DNA of 21,683 bases from Firmicutes bacterium CAG:882. GTDB lineage: Bacteria; Bacillota; Clostridia; Lachnospirales; Lachnospiraceae. Of this stretch, positions 1 through 6,515 are shown piece after piece (positions within the stretch are counted from its first letter, which is position 1; the number at the start of each line of letters is the position of its first letter). The notes beneath the pieces were generated by a model. The model saw nothing but the letters and a program-made list of their open reading frames with translations, had not been told where the DNA came from and searched no databases. The stretch lies in the NCBI GenBank assembly GCA_000435595.1, contig FR895443.1, positions 1-21,683 on the forward strand, given 5' to 3'. The translations under genes and the position numbers were made by a program.

Positions 1-1
1 C

Positions 2-52
2 TTAAGAGACAGAGTAGGTAAGGCAGCTAAGGTTAAGGAGCTTGTAAAGTAA
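2..52 (+). CDS. rplS: 50S ribosomal protein L19, C-terminal end (partial)
   Basis: The first complete codons read LRDRVGKAAKVKELVK and then TAA. This resembles the basic C-terminus of bacterial ribosomal protein L19 (a form such as YYLRxxxGKAAxxKE). L19 sits at the 30S-50S interface. Only 16 codons are visible, so the call rests on this short match and on the context: a terminator directly downstream and then lepB-rbgA-rnhB, an arrangement familiar from Firmicutes in which rplS precedes rbgA (ylqF) and rnhB. The 5' part lies outside the window. Confidence 0.8.
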   Translation, partial: LRDRVGKAAKVKELVK

Positions 53-81
53 TATAACTTTATATGTAATATGACCATAGA

Positions 82-108
82 GGGAATGTCAGTGTGGCAT
101 TCCCTTTT
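82..108 (+). terminator. Rho-independent terminator after rplS
   Basis: A perfect 7-bp stem GGGAATG (82-88) / CATTCCC (98-104), extendable by a G-U and a C-G pair, is followed by TTTTCTT. It lies 29 bases after the rplS stop and before the lepB ribosome binding site. No convincing promoter is visible between it and lepB, so part of the lepB operon transcription may come from read-through. Confidence 0.85.
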
Positions 109-146
109 CTTCAATCATCCGAAAATTTGACATTATGGGAGAGAGT

Positions 147-755
147 ATGGCAGAATTTGAGATTTATCGCAGAGAGAAGAAGTATCATATACATGAGATA
201 ATACTTAAATGGATTGTAGATATAATTATGGTTGTGTGCCTGTCCTTTGTTTTGGCGACATACATGCTTGGCAAGACAACGGTTGTCGGACACTCGATGG
301 AGCCGACCTTAGAGAACGCCGACAGTCTGCTTATAGATAAGGTGAGCTATTGCTTCAAGGAGCCGGAGCGCTATGATGTCGTCGTGTTTGTCCCGAATAT
401 TGCGAACGTGTCAAAGTATTATGTGAAGAGAATTGTCGGTCTGCCGGGCGAGACGGTGCAGATTATTGATGGGCTGGTGTATATCAACGGGGAGCTGCTA
501 GAGGACGATGTGATATACAGCTTTGACCTTAAGGATGAGGATGGCAATGAGATGGAGCCCGAGAAAATATATAATGCGGGGCTTGCGTCGGAGCCTGTCA
601 CTTTAGGGTATGATGAATATTTTGTCCTTGGAGACAACAGAAACAACAGCGAGGACAGCCGATTTGCGAATGTTGGAAATGTAAAGTATTCCTCCATTAT
701 AGGGCGGATATGGGCTGTGTCGGCGCCGTTTGGGAGAATGGGACTTGTAAAATAG
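147..755 (+). CDS. lepB: Signal peptidase I
   Basis: This is a type I signal peptidase of 202 residues. It removes signal peptides from exported proteins on the outer face of the cytoplasmic membrane. The N-terminus is basic and is followed by one membrane segment (about residues 22-44), as in Gram-positive enzymes. The catalytic serine is Ser50 in GHSMEPTL, the general-base lysine is Lys94 in YYVKRIVGLPGE, and the late conserved box reads GDNRNNSEDSR. The ATG at 147 is chosen because GGGAGAG (137-143) lies just upstream. An in-frame ATG at 135 would add four residues but has no ribosome binding site. It is followed 21 bases later by rbgA and probably shares its transcript. Length is normal for the family. 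Confidence 0.95.
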   Translation: MAEFEIYRREKKYHIHEIILKWIVDIIMVVCLSFVLATYMLGKTTVVGHSMEPTLENADSLLIDKVSYCFKEPERYDVVVFVPNIANVSKYYVKRIVGLPGETVQIIDGLVYINGELLEDDVIYSFDLKDEDGNEMEPEKIYNAGLASEPVTLGYDEYFVLGDNRNNSEDSRFANVGNVKYSSIIGRIWAVSAPFGRMGLVK

Positions 756-776
756 AATTTTAAAGGAGCAGCGTAC

Positions 777-1622
777 ATGAATATACAGTGGTACCCGGGT
801 CATATGACCAAGGCGAAACGAATGATGCAGGAGGACATCAAGCTCATTGATCTTGTGATTGAGCTTGTCGATGCGAGACTACCTTTGTCGAGCCGCAATC
901 CGGATATTGATGAGTTGGGAAAAAATAAGGCAAGGCTGATACTTTTAAATAAGCACGACCTTGCGGATGAGAAGATAAATGACGCATGGGTTGAGCATTT
1001 TAAGGCAAAGGGAATCCATGCCGTCAAGATTAACGCGAAGAACGGAAACGGCTTGAAGTCAATTCAGGGCGTGATAAATGAGGCATGCAAGGAGAAGATT
1101 GAGAGGGACAGAAAGAGAGGAATATTAAACCGTCCAATCAGAGCGATGGTTGTCGGAATTCCGAATGTCGGCAAATCTACCTTTATAAATGCATACGCCG
1201 GGCGCAACTGTGCCAAGACCGGCAATATGCCGGGTGTAACCAAAGGAAAGCAGTGGATAAGGCTTAACAAGAATGTCGAGCTTTTGGATACGCCGGGAAT
1301 ACTCTGGCCTAAGTTCTCCGATGAGCAGGTGGGCATAAGGCTTGCGCTTGTCGGCTCAATCAACGACCAGATTATCAACATGACGGAACTCTCCTACGAG
1401 CTTATCGGATTCATGGCGGCAAATTATCCGGGAAGGCTTGCGGACAGATACGGGGTTGATGAGACAAAGGAGCCTCACGAGGTGCTCGCAGACATAGCGG
1501 CTGCGAGAGCCTGCCTGAAAAAGGGCGGAGAGCCTGACGAGGAGAAAGCGGTTAAGCTTCTATTTGACGATTTCAGAAGCGGCAAGTTGGGAAGAATTTC
1601 GCTCGAGAAGCCTGAGCAGTAA
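777..1622 (+). CDS. rbgA: Ribosome biogenesis GTPase RbgA (YlqF)
   Basis: This 281-residue protein is a circularly permuted GTPase that helps late assembly of the 50S subunit. The permuted motif order is visible: the G4 motif LLNKHDL comes near residue 60, before the P-loop GIPNVGKST (residues 127-135), which is followed by the G2-like GMP-type threonine region and the G3 motif DTPGILWP. The N-terminus MNIQWYPGHMTKAKR is the family hallmark. A helical C-terminal domain follows (about residues 205-281) and would contact rRNA. Length equals that of B. subtilis RbgA within one residue. AAAGGAG at 762-768 sets the start. Its place between lepB and rnhB matches the Firmicutes arrangement. Confidence 0.95.
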   Translation: MNIQWYPGHMTKAKRMMQEDIKLIDLVIELVDARLPLSSRNPDIDELGKNKARLILLNKHDLADEKINDAWVEHFKAKGIHAVKINAKNGNGLKSIQGVINEACKEKIERDRKRGILNRPIRAMVVGIPNVGKSTFINAYAGRNCAKTGNMPGVTKGKQWIRLNKNVELLDTPGILWPKFSDEQVGIRLALVGSINDQIINMTELSYELIGFMAANYPGRLADRYGVDETKEPHEVLADIAAARACLKKGGEPDEEKAVKLLFDDFRSGKLGRISLEKPEQ

Positions 1623-1640
1623 GATAAGCAGTATAGGTGG

Positions 1641-1671
1641 TTGAGAAATTCATTATATAGGAAAATACAAT
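1641..1671 (+). promoter_or_regulatory. Weak candidate internal promoter before rnhB
   Basis: TTGAGA (1641-1646) and TACAAT (1666-1671) are separated by 19 bases, which is longer than ideal. It lies in the 75-base gap between rbgA and rnhB. The boxes are good but the spacing is not, so this is only a possibility. Confidence 0.25.
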
Positions 1672-1697
1672 AAACGGGATGAGGTCATATTGATTCT

Positions 1698-2456
1698 ATG
1701 GAAGAAAAAATAAGTGCGGTTAAGGATTTATTTGAGAATGCCGATGAAAATACCGTAAGGGAATTGATTAAGGAGTACGGGGCATCCGAGAAGGCAGGCA
1801 TAATCAAGCTTGTTGAGAAATACACTAAGCAGCTTGATAAGCTCGAGGCAGAGCGCATGCGTGTCGAGAAAATGCTTGTTTTTGAGAAGGAAAACAGCAT
1901 ATACGCGAATATATGCGGAATCGACGAGGCAGGGAGAGGTCCTCTCGCCGGTCCTGTGGTTGCGGCAGCGGTTGTTCTGCCAAAGGATGCGAGGATTCTC
2001 TATGTCAATGACTCAAAGCAGCTATCCGAGAAAAAAAGGGAGGAGTTGTATGACGTCATAATGAAGGAAGCGATAAGTGTCGGTGTCGGAATTGCCTCGC
2101 CTGCAAGGATTGATGAGATTAATATTCTTCAGGCGGATTACGAGGCGATGCGTGATGCGGTGTCTAAGCTGAGTATACAGCCTGATTTGCTGCTAAACGA
2201 TGCGGTCATCATTCCGGGACTTAATATGAAGCAGATTTCCATAATCAAGGGTGATGCAAAGAGCCTCTCAATTGCGGCGGCGAGCATTATTGCCAAGGTT
2301 ACGAGGGACAGAATGATGTACGAGTACGATAGGCTCTATCCTGAGTACGGCTTTGCTTCTAACAAGGGCTACGGCTCGCAGATCCACATTGCGGCACTCA
2401 AAGAGTACGGACCGTGCCCGATACACAGAAATACATTTATCGGAAACTTTGTATAA
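1698..2456 (+). CDS. rnhB: Ribonuclease HII
   Basis: This 252-residue protein is RNase HII, which cuts the RNA strand of RNA-DNA hybrids and starts removal of misincorporated ribonucleotides. The core begins with GIDEAGRGPLAGPVVAAAV, giving the first two metal ligands Asp76 and Glu77. NDSKQLSEKKRE follows, then Asp168 in LLNDAVI, and the block GDAKSLSIAAASIIAKVTRD, which contains the fourth acidic residue. About 65 N-terminal residues precede the catalytic core, as in the longer Firmicutes enzymes such as the 255-residue B. subtilis protein. Start ATG 1698 lies after GATGAGG at 1678-1684, a somewhat distant ribosome binding site. The residue after Asp168 is alanine, where many homologues have glycine; this is a mild variation. 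Confidence 0.93.
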   Translation: MEEKISAVKDLFENADENTVRELIKEYGASEKAGIIKLVEKYTKQLDKLEAERMRVEKMLVFEKENSIYANICGIDEAGRGPLAGPVVAAAVVLPKDARILYVNDSKQLSEKKREELYDVIMKEAISVGVGIASPARIDEINILQADYEAMRDAVSKLSIQPDLLLNDAVIIPGLNMKQISIIKGDAKSLSIAAASIIAKVTRDRMMYEYDRLYPEYGFASNKGYGSQIHIAALKEYGPCPIHRNTFIGNFV

Positions 2457-2548
2457 TAAGACCATCAATGGATTGCGAATGTATGTCATTATTTCAGAAG
2501 TTCGAAGAACGGAGAAATAACGATTATTATAACATGAGGAGGTACGTC

Positions 2549-4297
2549 ATGAATATTAACATGAGCGGAATGGCGAAGGGTAATTCTTCTGTGAATATTA
2601 ATGTACATCCTAATATACACGGCACTCAGCCGACTGTGACCGTAAACGGAAGCCAGTCGGCTAATGCCGCACTCACGATACTGCGTTCGCTGACCAATGG
2701 CGAGACATTTTCTGCCAATATCACGGATGTCAACAGCAGCGCAGTCACGATAACCTTAGATGGCGGACAGTCTTTTACAGCGAATCTGCTGAACAATACA
2801 ACGTACAATATAGGAGACAGGGCAAGCTTCATAATTCAGGATAACAGCGGGGACAGTATTGTCTTAAAAGCAGCGGTGATGAAGGAGACGGCATTCGAGA
2901 CGGCGATGATTAATCGTTCACTTGATGCGGCAGGACTTGCTCCGACGATAAAGAACCGTGAAATGGTGCTTGAGCTTATGCACAACGGAATGCCTATAGG
3001 GAAGGATGCGCTGCTCGACATGGCAAAGGAGCTCAGCCTGCATCCCGGGACGGAAATCCGCGACATCGTGGCTTTGAAGAGGATGGGTGTTGAGGTTACG
3101 GATTCAGACCTTAAGGCATATCAGAATTATAAAGAGTATAACGGTGCCATGCAGGCCGATATAGATAATATAGTCAAGGAGATGACCGATTCGGTCAAGG
3201 TACCTAAGAATCTCGGCGATGTGGTGAGAATACTTCTTGCGGGGACGGATGCCGCGCAGGGTGATGCGGCTGCAGGTGAGACCTTAAAAGCGCAGGCTGG
3301 AGCTGATGAACCAAATGCAGACAACGGTTATAATAAAAATAATGTGTCAGGCGAAAATCCCACCGCTGACAGTGCAGCCCGTTCGGATAATTCAGGCACC
3401 GCAGGCGGCACGTCCGCTTTGGGTGCGGGTGCAATTTTGCAGGACGGCTGGTCCGGCGGAGAGATAAAGGAGCTTGCGGACAATGTGGTAAAGTCGTTAG
3501 AGACTATGATTGAGAACAACAACGCAGCCACAGGTAAGAATGCAGAAAGTGCGTTCAAGCTTCCCGACAAGCTTTTGAACGCCTCAAATTTGCAGAATTT
3601 TATGGCACAGCTTGCGGATGTATTTGATAAGCTTGAGAGCGAACCTCTTTTAAAGAAGAAGCTTGGCGGGCTTGTGAAGGGTGACAAGGTGACAAGGCTC
3701 CTGTCAGAGCTTGCGAGAGATACATTCGGCATGAAACCGTCGGATGTGAAGGATGAGGAAGCGGTGAAGGAGCATCTGGCAAGGACACTCACGAAGCTTA
3801 ACTCACTAAACGGGTATGCGGCTTCAAGCCAGAATACGGCACTTGGGAATGCGGCTGCAGCTATGAGCAGCAATATGGAATTTCTCAATAATATGAACCA
3901 GTTCATGGCTGCGGTGCAGATACCCTTGAGACATATAGGTGAACATGGCGAGGGTGAGCTTTATGTGTACAGCAGAAAACATGCAAAGCAGGAAGACGAT
4001 ACGGTTAAGGCTTTTTTACATCTCGACATGGAGCACCTTGGAGCACTTGACATATATGTGACCTTGAAGGGAAGCAATGTGACGACAAACTTTAAGGTCG
4101 AGGATGCTGATGTACTTGATTTTCTTGAAAGTAACATGGGAATGCTGACAAAGCGGTTAAATGATGACGGTTATAATGTAGCTGTGAATGTTTCGGAAGG
4201 CGATGACGGAGAAGGCTTTGATTTTGTGAAAGAGGTTCTTGCACCTGAGCTTCCGGTGAGTGAAGTAAAGAGATTTAAGTTCGATGTCAAGGCATAA
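2549..4297 (+). CDS. FliK-like protein (YlqG-type, Flg_hook C-terminal domain)
   Basis: This 582-residue soluble protein has the layout of a flagellar hook-length control protein. The N-terminal part (to about residue 110) is rich in Asn, Ser and Thr. The middle includes a low-complexity Ala/Gly/Asn stretch (about 245-295) and a helical part. The C-terminal region (about 464-560) begins GEGELYVYSRK and continues with alternating hydrophobic residues, including LGALDIYVTLKG, as in the FliK C-terminal domain. FliK senses hook length and switches the substrate class of the export gate by touching the C-terminal domain of FlhB. The next gene, 14 bases on, encodes a stand-alone FlhB-type C-terminal domain, which strongly supports the call. 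The B. subtilis locus has the same pair (ylqG-ylqH) after rnhB. The ATG at 2549 follows GAGGAGG (2536-2542); an upstream extension into rnhB has no comparable site. Whether it controls hooks or serves another role is unknown. Confidence 0.72.
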   Translation: MNINMSGMAKGNSSVNINVHPNIHGTQPTVTVNGSQSANAALTILRSLTNGETFSANITDVNSSAVTITLDGGQSFTANLLNNTTYNIGDRASFIIQDNSGDSIVLKAAVMKETAFETAMINRSLDAAGLAPTIKNREMVLELMHNGMPIGKDALLDMAKELSLHPGTEIRDIVALKRMGVEVTDSDLKAYQNYKEYNGAMQADIDNIVKEMTDSVKVPKNLGDVVRILLAGTDAAQGDAAAGETLKAQAGADEPNADNGYNKNNVSGENPTADSAARSDNSGTAGGTSALGAGAILQDGWSGGEIKELADNVVKSLETMIENNNAATGKNAESAFKLPDKLLNASNLQNFMAQLADVFDKLESEPLLKKKLGGLVKGDKVTRLLSELARDTFGMKPSDVKDEEAVKEHLARTLTKLNSLNGYAASSQNTALGNAAAAMSSNMEFLNNMNQFMAAVQIPLRHIGEHGEGELYVYSRKHAKQEDDTVKAFLHLDMEHLGALDIYVTLKGSNVTTNFKVEDADVLDFLESNMGMLTKRLNDDGYNVAVNVSEGDDGEGFDFVKEVLAPELPVSEVKRFKFDVKA

Positions 4298-4311
4298 TCA
4301 GCGGAGGATGT

Positions 4312-4608
4312 ATGGATAAAAAACGTGAACTCAAGGACAGACAGGCGATTGCACTCACTTATGAGCCCGGAACCTCGGCACCTGCCATAGTTGCGGCAGG
4401 CAGGGGATATGTGGCCGACAGGATAATTGAGACGGCAAAGGAGAATGATGTACCGCTTTATGAGGATGGAGAACTTTCAGATACGCTTATGCGTCTCCAA
4501 ATAGGTGATACGATACCGCCGGAGCTTTACAAGGTTGTCGCCGACATCCTTATATTTGTCGACAGTATGGACAAGATAAAGGGAAAGCTTAATTCAGGAA
4601 AAGTTTGA
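4312..4608 (+). CDS. FlhX: stand-alone FlhB C-terminal-domain-like protein (YlqH family)
   Basis: This 98-residue protein matches the cytosolic C-terminal domain of FlhB/YscU export-gate proteins. AIALTYEPGTSAPAIVAAG aligns with the FlhB stretch after its cleavage site. DNDVPL-like text (KENDVPLYEDGELSDTL) and DTIPPELYKVVADILIFVD match the rest of the fold. The membrane half of FlhB is absent, and so is the NPTH autocleavage motif: KDRQ stands where NPTH would be. That is normal for the FlhX/YlqH group and is not a truncation artefact. In other bacteria FlhX can substitute for the cleaved FlhB fragment. GGAGG (4303-4307) gives a short four-base spacing to ATG 4312. It probably works with the FliK-like product just upstream. 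Confidence 0.85.
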   Translation: MDKKRELKDRQAIALTYEPGTSAPAIVAAGRGYVADRIIETAKENDVPLYEDGELSDTLMRLQIGDTIPPELYKVVADILIFVDSMDKIKGKLNSGKV

Positions 4609-4626
4609 AAGAAAAACTTTCAAACT
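4602..4626 (+). terminator. Hairpin overlapping the flhX stop codon
   Basis: A perfect 10-bp stem AGTTTGAAAG (4602-4611) / CTTTCAAACT (4617-4626) closes a five-A loop. It begins inside the last codons and includes the stop codon TGA (4606-4608). Only ACTTATT follows, not a clean T run, so termination may be weak. It may also protect the 3' end of the mRNA. Confidence 0.55.
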
Positions 4627-4706
4627 ACTTATTGGTGGCAGTACAGCAAGCAATGCTTGCAGTATGCAGGGGTATAAAAGTGAAACAGGACTAAGGAAGT
4701 ATAATT

Positions 4707-6050
4707 ATGGCAAAGGATATGACAAAAGGCAGAATACTGCCACAGATGACAGCATTTGCGATTCCTCTTATATTGGGAAATTTATTTCAGATTTTATATA
4801 ATGCTACGGACTCGATAATAGTCGGGCAGTTCGTAGGGGACGATGCGCTCGCGGCAGTCGGAACCGCGGGACCGATAATGAACATGGCGATTCTTTTTAT
4901 CAGCGGCATGTGTATGGGTGCCGGCATCCTCATGAGCACTCTCTACGGAGCCAAGGACATAAAAAATCTTGAAAAACAGATAAGCACGACCTTGATAGGC
5001 GGTCTTGTATTCTCACTTATGATTGCAGTTTTTATGATTGCGCTTGCGGTGCCGATATTAAGGCTTATCAATTCTCCGGAGGAAATCATAGAAGGCGCGG
5101 CAGTGTATTTAAGGGTTGTATTTTTGGGACTTATTTTTACCTTTATATATAATTTTCTTGCGAACACCCTGAGGGCACTCGGCGACAGCAGGACACCATT
5201 GTATTTTCTTGTCATAAGTGCGTTTTTTAATGTTGCGGGCGACTTGTTTTTTGTTGTTTTCCTAAAGCTCGGGGTTATGGGAAGCGCGGTTGCGACGGTG
5301 ATTTCGGAGGCTATGTGCTGCCTGTGCTGCGGAATATATGTAAAGCTCAAGGTGCCGATTCTCTGCCTCGGGAAAAAGTGGCGTGTCTTTGAGAGAAAGG
5401 TTCTCTGGAAAACCTTTTCATACGGAATCACAAGTGCGCTTCAGCAGATGTGTGTGCAGCTCGGAAAGATTCTTGTCCAGGCAATAATAAATGTTCAGGG
5501 AGTCGCGTTTATCGCAGCGTTCACCGCAATCAACAGGGTGGACGATTTCGTGCTTTCACCGGAGGGGAATATTGCACATGCGACGACAACCTTCATCGCG
5601 CAGAACCGTGGTGCGGGGAACGTGGAGCGTGTAAAAAAAGGTTACCGATGCGGAATACTCATGGAGGTGGTATTCTCCGTCGTCGTGAGCGTGATAGTAT
5701 TCTTTGCGGCAAGACCGCTTATGAGACTGTTTGTCACGGAGGACAGTGCGGAGGTTGTTGCACTTGGTGTGTCATATCTTAAGATTATAGCTTTTATGTA
5801 CATAATGCCGGCACTCACAAATATTGTGCAGGGCTTTTTCAGAGGAATGGGTGACTTAAAGGTTACGCTCATAAGCACGATAACAAATATGGGTGTGCGT
5901 GTAATTGCGGCACATATCCTTATAAGCATGATGGGAAAGGGCTTCTCGGCACTCGCATGGTCTAACTTCTGGGGCTGGGTATTTATGCTGTTGTTCGAGG
6001 TGCCGTTACTTGTGCGCAATATGAAAAAGCTTGGCAGGGGAGAATTATAG
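4707..6050 (+). CDS. MATE family efflux transporter
   Basis: This 447-residue integral membrane protein belongs to the multidrug and toxin extrusion family, which exports cationic compounds in exchange for Na+ or H+. About twelve hydrophobic segments are visible. The N-terminal signature PLILGNLFQILYNATDSIIV followed by GQFVGDDALAAVG is typical, and the matching motif in the second half is NRVDDFVLSPEGNIAHATTTFIAQNRGAG. The two six-helix halves are near residues 15-210 and 235-440. AAGGAAG (4693-4699) sets the start. The substrate cannot be told from sequence. It is an insertion in the otherwise familiar rnhB-yraN neighbourhood and ends one base before the yraN start. No clear promoter was found in the 98 bases upstream; TATAAA at 4673-4678 lacks a partner box. 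Confidence 0.92.
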   Translation: MAKDMTKGRILPQMTAFAIPLILGNLFQILYNATDSIIVGQFVGDDALAAVGTAGPIMNMAILFISGMCMGAGILMSTLYGAKDIKNLEKQISTTLIGGLVFSLMIAVFMIALAVPILRLINSPEEIIEGAAVYLRVVFLGLIFTFIYNFLANTLRALGDSRTPLYFLVISAFFNVAGDLFFVVFLKLGVMGSAVATVISEAMCCLCCGIYVKLKVPILCLGKKWRVFERKVLWKTFSYGITSALQQMCVQLGKILVQAIINVQGVAFIAAFTAINRVDDFVLSPEGNIAHATTTFIAQNRGAGNVERVKKGYRCGILMEVVFSVVVSVIVFFAARPLMRLFVTEDSAEVVALGVSYLKIIAFMYIMPALTNIVQGFFRGMGDLKVTLISTITNMGVRVIAAHILISMMGKGFSALAWSNFWGWVFMLLFEVPLLVRNMKKLGRGEL

Positions 6051-6051
6051 A

Positions 6052-6411
6052 TTGAATACAAGGGGAATAGGGAACAGATATGAGAATATTGCGGCTGATT
6101 ATCTTATAAATAAGGGATATAGGATAATTAACCGTAATTACAGAAATAAGCTTGGCGAGATTGATATTATCGCTGAAAGTCCTGACAATGTGCTTGCGTA
6201 CATAGAGGTAAAATACAGAAGCGGTTCACAGCGCGGAACACCGTTTGAGGCGGTGGGCTTTGCCAAGAGACGGAGGATAAGCCGTGCGGCTCTGTGGCAT
6301 TTTACGGCAGGAAAATACAGTGATGATAAAAAATGCCGTTTTGACGTTATAGGTATATACGGTGACGGACGAATTGAGCATATTGAGAATGCGTTTGATG
6401 TGTGTGGATGA
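6052..6411 (+). CDS. yraN: YraN family (UPF0102) nuclease-fold protein
   Basis: This 119-residue protein belongs to the YraN/UPF0102 family, which has a restriction-endonuclease-like fold; its cellular role is not settled. The pattern is clear: GNRYENIAADYLINKGYRI at the N-terminus, then GEIDII (Glu36, Asp38) and IEVKYR (Glu52, Lys54), the residues expected to bind metal. TTG 6052 is preferred because AGGGGAG (6036-6042) lies nine bases upstream inside the end of the MATE gene. An alternative TTG at 6031 would add seven residues but has no such site. The start is one base after the MATE stop, which suggests translational coupling. Length is normal. Confidence 0.88.
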   Translation: MNTRGIGNRYENIAADYLINKGYRIINRNYRNKLGEIDIIAESPDNVLAYIEVKYRSGSQRGTPFEAVGFAKRRRISRAALWHFTAGKYSDDKKCRFDVIGIYGDGRIEHIENAFDVCG

Positions 6412-6447
6412 CAAAGGTCAGAAATTGACCTTTGTTTATTTTTTTTT
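6412..6447 (+). terminator. Strong Rho-independent terminator after yraN
   Basis: A perfect 9-bp stem CAAAGGTCA (6412-6420) / TGACCTTTG (6426-6434) with loop GAAAT is followed by a T-rich run to 6447. It starts at the base after the yraN stop codon. It closes the transcription unit that began at lepB or at the MATE gene. Confidence 0.93.
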
Positions 6448-6450
6448 AAT

Positions 6451-6480
6451 TTGTAATATTATTATAAAAAGGCTTATAAT
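6451..6480 (+). promoter_or_regulatory. Sigma-A-type promoter of the MMPL operon
   Basis: TTGTAA (6451-6456) and a perfect TATAAT (6475-6480) are separated by 18 bases. It lies just after the yraN terminator and 36 bases before the MMPL start, with the ribosome binding site TGAGGAG at 6501-6507. This makes the MMPL gene the first of a new operon. Confidence 0.7.
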
Positions 6481-6515
6481 CTTTTCAGATATTATTTTTG
6501 TGAGGAGTGTTACAT

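Noticed and set aside
42..70. A lepB promoter from TTGTAA (42-47) and TGTAAT (65-70).
   Set aside because: The -10 box is poor, the -35 lies within rplS codons, and the transcript would begin just before the terminator at 82-108.
2470..2482. A 13-base match GGATTGCGAATGT shared by 2470-2482 and 14649-14661, possibly a dispersed repeat.
   Set aside because: In a window of this size a few 13-base matches are expected by chance, and the flanks do not match.
4312..4608. A truncated flhB pseudogene.
   Set aside because: The short form with its own ribosome binding site and an intact domain is typical of the FlhX/YlqH family, and the order matches B. subtilis.
4640..4665. The palindrome GCAAGCA-A-TGCTTGC before the MATE gene as a regulatory site.
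   Set aside because: It is a short 7-bp repeat around one base with no promoter alignment, and there is no other support.
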